A DNA stretch of 64,000 nt from the NCBI RefSeq assembly GCF_009665255.1, contig NZ_CP035687.1:930001-994000 (forward strand). The letters run 5' to 3'. The notes below the pieces were generated by a model. The model was not told the DNA's origin. It searched no databases and saw only the letters and a program-made list of their open reading frames with translations. Source of the DNA: Vibrio metoecus. Its GTDB lineage: Bacteria; Pseudomonadota; Gammaproteobacteria; Enterobacterales; Vibrionaceae. This document shows positions 1-8,633 of this stretch, piece by piece (positions within the stretch are counted from its first letter, which is position 1; each line of letters opens with the position of its first letter). Position numbers and translations under genes: made by a program.

Positions 1-232
1 TGAACTTGATTTCTTGAGCAGGGGCGGGTGGGCAATTCCCCTCAATCCCGCTGATCGTTAGGGTGTAATCTCCTTTAGTCAGTGGGATCACCAACGGCTC
101 ATCGGCTTGCAACGGAAAATCACGACTGTTGGTGGTGGTTGCCACGCTTAAATTCGCGGTCGTATTAGAGGCGGCAAGCGCGGGCAGCGCCAATATTGAG
201 AGTAGGGACAAGGTCAAAGGGTTCAGTTTCAT
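1..232 (-). CDS. N-terminus of a secreted/periplasmic protein (possible alpha-amylase), cut by window edge
   Basis: An open frame on the minus strand starts with ATG at 232 and runs off the window start, giving 77 residues. The first ~20 residues form a clear signal peptide: a Lys at position 2, a Leu-rich core and an ALA|A cleavage site. The mature part is short beta-rich sequence containing a 'KGDYTLTISG' segment, like the N-terminal domains that precede the catalytic part of periplasmic alpha-amylases of the MalS type. The alpha-amylase suggestion rests on that resemblance and on remembered gene order next to an aldo/keto reductase in V. cholerae chromosome II. The catalytic domain is outside the window, so the function is open. 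Confidence 0.55.
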   Translation of the reverse strand, partial: MKLNPLTLSLLSILALPALAASNTTANLSVATTTNSRDFPLQADEPLVIPLTKGDYTLTISGIEGNCPPAPAQEIKF

Positions 233-520
233 TGTCTATCCTTATTGTTATTACTTCGGCTTACCTATCGTAATGGCGCCGATTTTTGAACTGATAAAGG
301 ATAAATCGCTCGACGTCACTCAACATCATTCTCAGCTCTACGCCTTGTTAACTTGCACTGCATCACAACTTGTTACTGGTAGGCGTAGAGCGACATCGGA
401 TGTCGGCATCATGGTTAAAAATCCAATCTAAGTCACAACTTCACCTTTGGGTATTGATAGGTTTTGCACCGAGCTGTGCTCCTGCTTAGGATGTGCTTAG
501 TGAAGAACAGGAGAAAGACC
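233..520. other. intergenic region with a long-loop inverted repeat
   Basis: This divergent region separates the secreted-protein gene from the aldo/keto reductase. It contains a perfect 10-bp inverted repeat, GCTCTACGCC at 335-344 and GGCGTAGAGC at 382-391, with a 37-nt loop, followed by a small CGACATC/GATGTCG hairpin near 391-406. No coding frame here looks real and no strong promoter is obvious. Confidence 0.4.
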
Positions 521-1444
521 ATGCAACAACAAGCAACCGTACAGAAAGTCACGATGGCGCAACAAGGGCCAGAACTCTCTGAATTGGTTCAAGGTTACTG
601 GCGGCTGGCCGAATGGAATATGACGCCTCAACAATGCTTAACCTTTTTGAAGCAGCACATTGAGCTAGGGATCAGCACCGTCGATCACGCCGATATTTAT
701 GGTGGTTATCAGTGTGAGGCCTTATTCGGTGAAGCGTTAGCCCTTGAGCCCTCACTGCGTGAGCAGATCCAGATTGTCACTAAATGCGATATTAAACTGT
801 GCAATCCGAACTTTCCGGAGCGCAAAATTAACCACTACGATACCAGTGCCGCGCACATCTATCAGTCGGTGAACAATTCACTAGAGCGTTTGGGTGTAAA
901 TGACATCGACGTGCTGCTGATCCACCGTCCAGATGTACTGATGAATGCTGATGAAGTCGCGGAAGCGTTTTCTGAACTGCACAAGGTCGGTAAAGTGAAA
1001 CACTTTGGTGTTTCAAACTTCAGCCCAGCGCAGTTCGATTTGTTGCAATCCCGCTTAGGCAAGCTGTTAGTGACCAATCAAGTCGAAATCAACCCTCTTA
1101 ATTTTGAGGTGGCGCACGATGGCACTTTGGATCAATTACAACGTTTACGTATTCGCCCGATGGCGTGGTCATGTCTTGGGGGCGGTGCGATTTTCTCCGG
1201 CCAAACCGAACAGGCGCAACGTGTACGTAAGGTTTTAGAAGAGATCCGCGCGGAGTTGGGTGCAGAATCGATTGAACAAGTGATTTATGCTTGGGTTCGC
1301 AGCTTACCAAGCCAACCATTGCCAATCATTGGTTCGGGCAAGATTGAACGTGTTGAAAGTGCGATTGCGGCACTCTCCTTACAGCTGACGCGCGAGCAGT
1401 GGTACCGAGTGTGGGTCGCATCGAAAGGCCATGGTGTGCCGTAA
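521..1444 (+). CDS. ydhF: aldo/keto reductase, YdhF-like oxidoreductase
   Basis: A 307-residue NADPH-dependent oxidoreductase of the aldo/keto reductase superfamily with a (beta/alpha)8 barrel. The sequence closely resembles E. coli YdhF over its whole length: 'GYWRLAEWNM' near the start, 'DHADIYGGYQCE' with the catalytic Asp and Tyr, 'LLIHRPD', 'HFGVSNFSPAQF', 'MAWSCLGGG' and 'PIIGSGKIERV' in the cofactor-binding C-terminal part. The start at 521 is chosen because AGGAGA lies 8 bases upstream; a longer frame from 464 has no comparable site. The physiological substrate of this subgroup is not known. It is monocistronic and followed by a strong terminator. Confidence 0.9.
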   Translation: MQQQATVQKVTMAQQGPELSELVQGYWRLAEWNMTPQQCLTFLKQHIELGISTVDHADIYGGYQCEALFGEALALEPSLREQIQIVTKCDIKLCNPNFPERKINHYDTSAAHIYQSVNNSLERLGVNDIDVLLIHRPDVLMNADEVAEAFSELHKVGKVKHFGVSNFSPAQFDLLQSRLGKLLVTNQVEINPLNFEVAHDGTLDQLQRLRIRPMAWSCLGGGAIFSGQTEQAQRVRKVLEEIRAELGAESIEQVIYAWVRSLPSQPLPIIGSGKIERVESAIAALSLQLTREQWYRVWVASKGHGVP

Positions 1445-1583
1445 CGGTTTTATGGCTCTATCCCCTTAAAGCGGCAGCGGTGTTGGTTACGTTCGTTCAC
1501 CCCAATCACATCGTTTGCTTATGCTCATGGGGACTCACTTAATGCCTACCTGCAACGCCAAGTTGATTGAGTACGTACGCTCT

Positions 1584-1613
1584 TGCGCCAGTCTTTGTAC
1601 TGGCGCAGTTTTT
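1584..1613 (+). terminator. rho-independent terminator after ydhF-like gene
   Basis: A 9-bp perfect stem TGCGCCAGT/ACTGGCGCA encloses a 6-nt loop and is followed by a T-rich tail. Confidence 0.85.
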
Positions 1614-1818
1614 CTCAAGTCATCCTGTCTCTTAACTTGTTGCCTCCCATTCGCTCCCGCTATTGTCCATTCACGCCCAATAAAGACCATTGGTCGCAAA
1701 CCCCGATAAGCGCGGTTCATATTCAGTAACCTGATCCCATTCCTAATTGCTGCGGCACTGTTGTACGAAACACGGTGAGCAGTTTGGACCGATTATGTTA
1801 TTGAAAAGGATCGTTCAC

Positions 1819-2469
1819 ATGAAAATCTACCCTCTGTTTAACTTCTCATTTTATGCCGTTGCTTTACTGCTCAGTTTAGGTTCTTGGCAAGCCATGGCAC
1901 AGCCAAGCGAAGCGATGATTGAGCGTTATAACCAAGCAGCACAAGGTGATGAAACACTCGTTGACCCTCTGTATGCCGATTTAGAAAAATTGGTGGAGCA
2001 AGAAGGAGCAACACCGCTGACCTTGGTGTATTTAGGCAGCACTCGAACGCTGATGGGGCGTGATGCGTTTTTACCGTGGAAGAAAATGCGTTATAGCGAA
2101 GAAGGGCTTGCCACTATTGAAAAAGGGCTTTCTTTATTGAGTGATGACGCGGCAAATTCACAAGAGCGCCGCAATGGTTTGCCGACCCAAATGCTAGCGA
2201 TCGCCGTGGCAGCGGCGACTTACACGGCCATGCCTGACATGTTTAACCATTTTGAGCGCGGATATGATCTGTACCTGAATTTGTTGGCGGATCCGCAATT
2301 TCAAGCGCAGCCATTTGCTGCTACCGCGTGGATCTATCGTCTCGCCATCGTCGCGGCCTTGCGCGCGAAAGATCAGGCGCAAGCCAAACAGTGGCTAGAA
2401 ACCATGCAGCAAACGGATGCTCAACATCCCGACACCCAACAAGCTCAAACCTTATTGAGCCAAGGGTAG
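1819..2469 (+). CDS. exported alpha-helical protein of unknown function, first gene of ABC/LolA-like/two-component operon
   Basis: A 216-residue protein with a typical signal peptide (about residues 1-26, ending LGSWQAMA). The mature part is predicted to be alpha-helical with TPR-like alternation and ends in 'AKQWLETMQQTDAQHPDTQQAQTLLSQ', resembling a tetratricopeptide unit. No catalytic motif is visible. The ATG at 1819 is favoured over upstream in-frame starts because AAGGAT lies at good distance and the signal peptide begins there. The stop lies 8 bases before the ABC ATPase, so it is probably co-transcribed with it. I do not recognise the family; a periplasmic accessory to the transporter is an inference from position only. 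Confidence 0.75.
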   Translation: MKIYPLFNFSFYAVALLLSLGSWQAMAQPSEAMIERYNQAAQGDETLVDPLYADLEKLVEQEGATPLTLVYLGSTRTLMGRDAFLPWKKMRYSEEGLATIEKGLSLLSDDAANSQERRNGLPTQMLAIAVAAATYTAMPDMFNHFERGYDLYLNLLADPQFQAQPFAATAWIYRLAIVAALRAKDQAQAKQWLETMQQTDAQHPDTQQAQTLLSQG

Positions 2470-2477
2470 GAGGGTAT

Positions 2478-3160
2478 ATGCTTCAATTTCAATCCGTTGA
2501 GAAACAATACACGCTGGGTTCGCAAAGCGTATCGGCTCTGCGCGGCGTGAGTGGTGTTGTGCAGCAAGGTGAAATGCTGGCGTTGTGTGGCCCCTCTGGC
2601 TCTGGAAAAAGTACCTTATTGAATATTCTGGGCTTGCTTGACCCTTGCTACCAAGGTGAGGTGATGTTGGAGGGCAAGGCCTATCCACGGCGTGGTAAGT
2701 CTGCGGCATTATTGCGCCGAAGCCAGTTTGGTTTTGTCTTTCAAAAATTCAACTTAGTGCCGGTGATGACCGCACTAGAGAACGTGGCTTACCCTTTGAT
2801 GCTCAATGGTTTCAGCCGCAATGACCAGCAAAAATTAGCGCGAGAAATGTTGCTTAAGGTGGGGCTCGAAGACGTCATGCAGCAGCGCCCAGATCATCTT
2901 TCGGGGGACAGCAGCAACGCGTGGCGATTGCGCGGGCTTTAGTCCATGGCCCGAGATTGGTGGTGGCAGATGAGCCTACCGCGAGTTTGGATAGCCGAAC
3001 GGCCACGTTGGTGATCGGGCTGATGAAAAGCCTTGGTCATGAGTTAGGTACCACCTTTGTGGTGGCCACTCACGATGGTCGTATGGCGGCGCAGTGCGAT
3101 CGCACACTCAATTTGGTTGACGGACAAATTTCTGTGGAGGCCATGCAATGGGCAAGTTGA
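2478..3160 (+). pseudogene. ABC transporter ATP-binding protein (LolD/MacB-type), interrupted by a -1 frameshift
   Basis: Two overlapping frames together encode a complete LolD/MacB-type ATPase of about 227 residues. Frame one (2478-2942) has the Walker A 'GPSGSGKST' and the Q-loop 'FVFQKFNLVP'. After the shift, frame two supplies 'AIARALVHGPRLVVADEPTASLD' pieces (Walker B and D-loop) and the H-loop 'VVATHDGR'. The break falls inside the LSGGQ signature at a run of five G (2903-2907); a sixth G would restore 'LSGGQQQRVAIARAL' exactly. The gene overlaps the permease start by 13 bases. If the shift is real, the ATPase lacks its signature and the transporter is dead. If it is a sequencing error, this is the motor of the adjacent permease. 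Confidence 0.85.
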
Positions 3161-4407
3161 TCTCTCAAGCGTGGCGTTTAGCGGCGCTGAATCTGCAACG
3201 CAATCGCCGCCGTAGCTTACTTTCTATCTCGATCATTGCCATTGCGGTACTGGCGTTAACCTCCGCAGGTGGTTATGGGCTTTACACATACGATTCGCTA
3301 CGTGAATCGACCGCGCGTGACGTTGGGCATTTAACCATTAGCCAGTCTGGTTATTTTGAACAAGAGGAAGAAACCACGCTCGCCAATGGGCTCGCAGACA
3401 GTGAACACATTCGCCAAGCCTTACTGGCGAACCCTGCAATTCGTGGCATTCAGCCTCGAATTGAACTCACGGGACTGGTGTCGAATGGCGTGAAATCCAC
3501 CATTTTTGTTGGGCTTGGGGTGGATTACAAAGAGTTTGATATGAAAGGGCCGTTTCTAGATGTGCGAGCAGGGCAAACCTTGCAAGATCCTAAATCTCCG
3601 CGCTTTGACTCTACTCAACCGCAAGTGATGCTTGGGGTTGATCTGGCGCGCAACTTAAGTGTGGGCGTCGGTGATTGGGTGACGTTACTCGCGACTACTG
3701 CGGATGGCGCACTGAACGCGCTGGATTTTCAAGTGCGTGGTCTGTACTCAACGGGCGTACCGGAACTGGACAAACGTCAGCTTTATCTGCACTTGGCTTC
3801 CGCGCAAGAGCTGCTCAACTCAAGCAAAGTTAGCACGTTATCTGTGTATCTATTCACCACAGAGCAAACAGAAGCTGTGCAAGCGTGGGTTGGAACACAG
3901 TTGAGCAAACAGCCTTTAGCTCAGGATCTCCAAGTCACGCCATGGCAGCAGCTCGCATTTTTCTACTCCCGAGTGAAAGATTTATACGATCGACTGTTTG
4001 GTGTGATGGGAACCGTGATGGCGTTGGTGGTGTTTGTGGCACTGTTTAATACCTTAACCATGTCAGTCAGCGAAAGGACTCGGGAAATCGGCACTCTGGC
4101 AGCACTGGGAGCATACCCGAATGACATTGTGGCTGGGTTTATGCGTGAAGCGACCTTGCTGGCGCTGTGCGGCTCACTCTTAGGAGCCTTGCTTAATGGA
4201 ATGACCATCGTGGCAGTACGTGTAGCGGATATTCAAATGCCACCGCCTCCGGGCAGAACCGAAGGTTATCCCCTAGATCTCTATTTCTCGTTCACTCTGG
4301 TTGGGCTTTGTACGATCGGAACGGTGATGATTTGTGTACTCGCGGCGTGGTTTTCTGCCCGCAAAGGCGTGAGTAAGCCCATTACGGAGGCATTAGCGTA
4401 TGTGTAA
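3148..4407 (+). CDS. ABC transporter permease, FtsX/MacB/LolE family
   Basis: A 419-residue inner-membrane permease. One membrane helix near residues 22-47 follows the basic 'RRSLLS' segment typical of MacB/LolCE permeases. A large periplasmic domain spans about residues 50-275, and three helices follow at about 285-310, 330-355 and 380-405. The 'SVSERTREIGTLAALGAYPNDIVAGFMREA' region is the FtsX-domain coupling helix signature (shown here in parts: 'SERTREIGTLAALGA'). Single FtsX domain, so it probably works as a homodimer with the ATPase encoded just upstream. Substrate unknown; the LolA-like and barrel proteins downstream suggest export toward the outer membrane. Confidence 0.88.
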   Translation: MGKLISQAWRLAALNLQRNRRRSLLSISIIAIAVLALTSAGGYGLYTYDSLRESTARDVGHLTISQSGYFEQEEETTLANGLADSEHIRQALLANPAIRGIQPRIELTGLVSNGVKSTIFVGLGVDYKEFDMKGPFLDVRAGQTLQDPKSPRFDSTQPQVMLGVDLARNLSVGVGDWVTLLATTADGALNALDFQVRGLYSTGVPELDKRQLYLHLASAQELLNSSKVSTLSVYLFTTEQTEAVQAWVGTQLSKQPLAQDLQVTPWQQLAFFYSRVKDLYDRLFGVMGTVMALVVFVALFNTLTMSVSERTREIGTLAALGAYPNDIVAGFMREATLLALCGSLLGALLNGMTIVAVRVADIQMPPPPGRTEGYPLDLYFSFTLVGLCTIGTVMICVLAAWFSARKGVSKPITEALAYV

Positions 4408-5149
4408 ATGGATAGCAACTTTGTGGTTGGTGCTTGGCTGGGCGTGTAGTGCTGCCGCAACTGAGTTGGATGTGGTCAGCATGGTGCAAAAAGCCGACGA
4501 GTATCGACTCAAAGAATCGGCTGCCAAAGTGACTTCGGTGGTTAAGCTTTATCACGATGATCATTTGGAGAAAACCAATCAATATGATGTGTATGTGCGT
4601 GAAAATCGCGAGTCGCTAGTGCTGTTTCAATCGGCGACAGAAGCGGGGCAGAAAATGCTGATGCTTGGCGATAACTACTGGCTTCTGATGCCGAAAAGCC
4701 GCCGCCCAATCCGCATTACTCCGATGCAGAAGCTGCTTGGTGAAGCCTCGGTGGGGGATATTTCAACGTTGACTTGGAGTGATGATTACCAAGCAAGTTT
4801 GGAGGGGGAAGACTCGGTGCAACGTGATGATCAATCCAGTGTTGAAACGTACCGCTTGTCGCTCAAGGCGAAAACTGCAGGCGCGAGTTATCAGGCGATC
4901 ACCTTGTGGCTAAATAAAGCGGATGCCTCCCCTGTTAAAGCCGATCTTTATTTGCATTCAGGCAAGTTGGCTAAAGTTGCGTGGTTTACGGTGCAAGATG
5001 AACGCGTCATCGAAATGATTTTGCAGGATAAAATTCAAGCGCAGAAGCGGACGGTCATTCAATACCTAGCGGTGCAGCCATTACGGTTGGCAGACAAGTT
5101 CTACAACCCTGCGTATTTAATCCAAAACCCGTCATTGGAGCAGAAATGA
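4400..5149 (+). CDS. LolA-like outer-membrane lipoprotein-sorting protein
   Basis: A 249-residue exported protein with a signal peptide of about 20 residues ending 'ACSAAA'. The mature sequence, with 'YDVYVRENRESLVLFQSATEAG', 'MLMLGDNYWLLMPKSRRPIRI' (in parts) and 'VKADLYLHSGKLAKVAWF', matches the LolA-like beta-sheet fold seen in proteins annotated as outer-membrane lipoprotein-sorting proteins. These are found beside MacB-type ABC systems rather than being the housekeeping LolA. It overlaps the permease by 8 bases and the next gene by 4, showing translational coupling. Likely role, by inference: a periplasmic carrier between the ABC exporter and the outer-membrane barrel protein. Confidence 0.8.
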   Translation: MCKWIATLWLVLGWACSAAATELDVVSMVQKADEYRLKESAAKVTSVVKLYHDDHLEKTNQYDVYVRENRESLVLFQSATEAGQKMLMLGDNYWLLMPKSRRPIRITPMQKLLGEASVGDISTLTWSDDYQASLEGEDSVQRDDQSSVETYRLSLKAKTAGASYQAITLWLNKADASPVKADLYLHSGKLAKVAWFTVQDERVIEMILQDKIQAQKRTVIQYLAVQPLRLADKFYNPAYLIQNPSLEQK

Positions 5150-6402
5150 ACAGGATGACCAGAGGACTGAGCATCTTCATGTTGGGGAGCACGTTTCCGC
5201 TCTTGGCACAAGCAGAGCCAAGCTTCGACTGGGATTGGATGGTAAGTGCTGCTCACATTCGTCCTAGTGATTCTTCCTTGTTCACTTCTGTCACCGGGCA
5301 ACATTCGGAAACGTATGAACAGATGGATGCATTGCTTGATCTGCAAACACGTTGGCAAGGGTGGACGACGAGCCTCGCACTCACCGCTTCTCCGCTCTAT
5401 GACAATGGTGATCAGTCCCGCGATACCACCTTCACTCTCAGTGAACTGTTCTGGCAAGGGGAAAAAGAGGTGGCAGGAAAAATGCTGAATATTACTGCCG
5501 GAAAAATTCGCCTCGATTGGGGTGTTGGCTATGGCTATCGGCCGTTGGATCTCTTTTTACCGTATCGCCGTAATCCATTAGGCATTCAGGTTGAAGAAGG
5601 CGCCGGCGTGCTGGCTCTCTCGTCTTACCAAGGGCTAGGGGAGTGGACGTTGATTGCCACCGACAGTTCTTGGCAACGTTCGAGTGAAGCGCAATGGGGA
5701 GAGAGTAATGAACAGCAAGGTATTGGGTTGCGCCACTACCGTTTAGTGGGAGAGAGTGACATTCAAGGCATTGTGTATTACGACAATGTGCGGCGTGGTT
5801 TGGTGGGTGGCTCTTGGGTCTCTGTGCTCAATCCTGCTTGGAGTGTACACACCTCGTGGCTTTATCAACGAGAATATTGGCAGTATCAACCACAAACTGA
5901 GCACCCGCTCGAATTGGTTAAAAAGCAGCATGCCGCGCAATTTTTGTTTGGCTTAAACTGGGCAAATGCTGCGGGACACAATGTGATTGCCGAATATTGG
6001 TACGATGGGCGCAGTTGGAATGAGCATGAATGGCAAGAGGCAATCAACACGGCAAAACAAATGCATGCGGCTGGCCTTACTCAAACCGTTGCGTCATACG
6101 CGCAAGGTTATCAAGCCGCCAATATTGTTGCGCATAACGTCATGTTGAATTGGACATGGGATGGTGCCACGGGTCGGCCGTTGGGTATCGATAACGTAAC
6201 GCCGACCATCGACCTGCTATGGTCGGCCGAAGATGGAGGGCTCATTGTGACACCGTGGCTCAATTGGCAGGCGTACGATAGTGGTGCCTCCTCGTTGGAA
6301 CTGGAACTTGCAGCACGCTTTTTTAGTGGGAAATCAGACTCGGCGTATGCAAATTTACCTGATAACGCTAGGATTCTGTTCAATCTAAAAGGAAAATTCT
6401 AG
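5146..6402 (+). CDS. predicted outer-membrane beta-barrel protein
   Basis: A 418-residue protein with a signal peptide (about residues 1-23, 'STFPLLAQA'). The rest is rich in aromatic residues in alternating strands and ends in Phe ('LFNLKGKF'), the usual C-terminal signal for assembly by the BAM complex. The segment 'ITAGKIRLDWGVGYGYRPLDLF' (residues ~115-136) looks like a barrel strand pair. No ligand motif is recognised. It begins at ATGA overlapping the LolA-like gene and ends directly before the histidine kinase gene. Context suggests it is the outer-membrane end of the ABC/LolA-like system, or the substrate acceptor; the function is unknown. Confidence 0.72.
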   Translation: MNRMTRGLSIFMLGSTFPLLAQAEPSFDWDWMVSAAHIRPSDSSLFTSVTGQHSETYEQMDALLDLQTRWQGWTTSLALTASPLYDNGDQSRDTTFTLSELFWQGEKEVAGKMLNITAGKIRLDWGVGYGYRPLDLFLPYRRNPLGIQVEEGAGVLALSSYQGLGEWTLIATDSSWQRSSEAQWGESNEQQGIGLRHYRLVGESDIQGIVYYDNVRRGLVGGSWVSVLNPAWSVHTSWLYQREYWQYQPQTEHPLELVKKQHAAQFLFGLNWANAAGHNVIAEYWYDGRSWNEHEWQEAINTAKQMHAAGLTQTVASYAQGYQAANIVAHNVMLNWTWDGATGRPLGIDNVTPTIDLLWSAEDGGLIVTPWLNWQAYDSGASSLELELAARFFSGKSDSAYANLPDNARILFNLKGKF

Positions 6403-7458
6403 ATGATGGAACGCTTTGATATTTCAATCTCCGATGTAAAAAGCTTGGGGTTTACCACGCTATTTTGCATCGTGATAGCTTTGACCACGATGACCCTGTG
6501 GGAAGGGGATTTTTCTGAACATCTTGTGATCAGTTTAGGTTACGGCTATAGCGCATTTTTATCGGCACAATGTATTCAACGGCGTTGGCCTGAACTCTCA
6601 AAACGCTTGGTTAATGTGTTGTCATTAAGCTGCTCGGTGGTGTTGGGGACTTTAGGCGCGTATTTTTGGTTGCATGAGTACCCCGGCTTCGATGATTTTT
6701 CCGCGTATAAACCGATCATGGTGCTCGGTTTTATTTTTTCTGCCGTGTGCTTTTTATACTTCTACTCTCATGAGCAGAAGTTATTGGCACTCGGTGCATT
6801 GGAAGCCGCAAGACGGCGTCAATCTGAGCAGGAAAAGGCCTTACTTCTGAGTCAGCTTAAGCAACTACAAAGCCAGATGGAACCGCATTTCCTATTCAAT
6901 ACCTTGGCCAACATAAATGCGCTAATTTCTGTTGAACCCTACAAAGCTCAACTCATGCTCGAAAAATTGACGGAATTGATGCGCGGTGCAATGCGTTTGC
7001 GGCGCACCAATACCGGCGATTTGCGTGAAGAAATCCAGTTGATTGATGCTTACTTGGGTATTCAAAAAATTCGCTTGGGTGATCGGCTAGAGTATACGCT
7101 GCCCGAACTGGCTGAGTGGGGTAAGCTCGGCATGCCGCCAATGCTCATTCAACCTCTCGTGGAAAATGCGGTATCGCATGGCATAGAGCCTAAAGCTGAA
7201 GGCGGAATGATCAATATTCGTATCGATGTCGCGGGTGATTGGTTTGAATTAACCGTTGCAGACAACGGCATGGGACTCAGCGATACCCCCAAAGGAAACG
7301 GTATTGCACTGGAGAATGTTCGTCAGCGTTTATCTGGTTTATTTGGTCATGAAGGATTACTGACCGTAGCGCAAAATTGTTCAGGAGGCGTGACCGCAAC
7401 AATTCGGGTGCGACTGCACCATTTGCAAGCGTTACAACGTGCCACGTATGGCGAATGA
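6403..7458 (+). CDS. LytS/YehU-type sensor histidine kinase
   Basis: A 351-residue membrane kinase. Four hydrophobic segments occupy residues ~15-130 (sensor region without a recognisable ligand domain), then a coiled-coil linker rich in Gln, Glu and Arg (~135-158). The His_kinase domain motif 'QMEPHFLFN' carries the phospho-acceptor His162, and the ATPase domain has the N box 'LVENAVSHG' and G boxes 'DNGMGL' and 'GNGIALENV'. This arrangement is typical of LytS/AlgZ/YehU kinases, which partner with LytTR regulators. It starts right after the stop of the barrel protein gene and lies 23 bases before the cognate regulator. Confidence 0.92.
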   Translation: MMERFDISISDVKSLGFTTLFCIVIALTTMTLWEGDFSEHLVISLGYGYSAFLSAQCIQRRWPELSKRLVNVLSLSCSVVLGTLGAYFWLHEYPGFDDFSAYKPIMVLGFIFSAVCFLYFYSHEQKLLALGALEAARRRQSEQEKALLLSQLKQLQSQMEPHFLFNTLANINALISVEPYKAQLMLEKLTELMRGAMRLRRTNTGDLREEIQLIDAYLGIQKIRLGDRLEYTLPELAEWGKLGMPPMLIQPLVENAVSHGIEPKAEGGMINIRIDVAGDWFELTVADNGMGLSDTPKGNGIALENVRQRLSGLFGHEGLLTVAQNCSGGVTATIRVRLHHLQALQRATYGE

Positions 7459-7481
7459 CATTACAAAAGAGCAGATGAACG

Positions 7482-8264
7482 ATGAACTCAACTTATACCG
7501 CGGTGATTGCAGATGACGAGCCTTTATTGCGTCATCACCTGAACAAAATGTTAGCGGATCTATGGCCTACGCTAGACATAGTGGTGAGCGCGGAAAATGG
7601 CGAAATGGCATTGCATGCGATAACACAGCATCAACCGGATGTGGTCTTTCTGGATATTCGCATGCCCAAACTGGATGGAATGGAAGTGGCGCGTCGTTTG
7701 TTGTCATTACCTAAAGTACCTCTGGTGGTGTTCATCACCGCTTACGACGAGTACGCAGTCAGTGCTTTTGAAGCTAACGCGATCGATTATCTGCTTAAAC
7801 CGTTTTCTGTTTCACGTTTGGCGGATTGTTGTGAAAAGTTGCAACAGCGATTGTCACGTCAAACTTCGCCCACTCCTGATTTAACGCAGCTATTCCAGCA
7901 ATTTGAGCAACTGATGCGCCATACCAAACCTGAGTATCAAGTGTGGCTGAAAGCCAGCAAAGGCGAAGAGATACATTTGCTCTCGGTCAGTGATGTTTTG
8001 TATGTGAAAGCGGAGGATAAATACCTCTCTTTGTACAAAACGGATGGTGTTGCTGTGCAAGAATATCTGCTACGCGCTTCCTTGAAAGATCTATTATCTC
8101 AACTAGATCCCAACCAGTTTTGGCAAATTCATCGCTCCTTAGTGGTCAATGTCGGGAAAATAGACAAAGTCACCCGTGATTTGAACGGGAAAATGTGGGT
8201 GCACATCGATCGGGTACAACTTCCCGTGAGCCGCGCCCTGCAACATCTGTTTAAAGCGGGTTAG
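7482..8264 (+). CDS. LytTR-family response regulator
   Basis: A 260-residue response regulator of the LytR/AlgR class. The receiver domain (1-120) has the acidic pair Asp11/Asp12, the phospho-acceptor Asp58 in 'FLDIRMP', Thr86 and Lys106 in 'LLKPF'. The LytTR DNA-binding domain spans about residues 150-257 with 'VLYVKAEDKYLSL', 'FWQIHRSLVVNVGKI' and 'LPVSRAL'. It is the last gene of the set starting at 1819, and the giant adhesin gene follows on the same strand after 369 bases. Regulation of its own operon, of the adhesin, or both is plausible but not shown by sequence. Confidence 0.93.
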   Translation: MNSTYTAVIADDEPLLRHHLNKMLADLWPTLDIVVSAENGEMALHAITQHQPDVVFLDIRMPKLDGMEVARRLLSLPKVPLVVFITAYDEYAVSAFEANAIDYLLKPFSVSRLADCCEKLQQRLSRQTSPTPDLTQLFQQFEQLMRHTKPEYQVWLKASKGEEIHLLSVSDVLYVKAEDKYLSLYKTDGVAVQEYLLRASLKDLLSQLDPNQFWQIHRSLVVNVGKIDKVTRDLNGKMWVHIDRVQLPVSRALQHLFKAG

Positions 8265-8633
8265 CACTCCGCTTTCATATCCTTCCAGCCTGTGTCCTTA
8301 AGCCGAATTCACAAGCGTCCAATTTGAGCAATATTGTGAATTTCGAGCCATTTCACAATTGAGACGATGTATATATAGTTTTGGTATGAGTAGTTATTTA
8401 GTTATGCATCGCGTATAACTTAATCGGGAAGTTTAGTTACAAAATTATAATTACTTCCACTGAAAAAATAGATCTATCCCTAAACTACTTGAAATCATGG
8501 ATAGGCCGCGGTGCGCTCCTCGTTATGAACATCAGTACACGATGCGATGTGGAGTGAGAAAAATGCGCATGCCTCGATCATTTTAAATAGCCAAGGGTAA
8601 TCACCACTTATCGCGAGAAGAAATGGGGGCAGT
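8265..8633 (+). promoter_or_regulatory. adhesin upstream region with three TTGTGAA/TTCACAA elements
   Basis: This 369-bp gap contains TTCACAA at 8308-8314, TTGTGAA at 8334-8340 and TTCACAA at 8352-8358. The last two form an inverted repeat with an 11-base spacer, too wide for a CRP site. An AT-rich stretch with a TATATA-like sequence lies near 8370. The adhesin ATG at 8634 is preceded by GGGGG. These elements are candidates for binding by the neighbouring regulator or another factor; none was matched to a known operator. Confidence 0.4.

Noticed and set aside
8334..8358. CRP site before the adhesin
   Set aside because: The TGTGA and TCACA halves are 13 bases apart instead of six.
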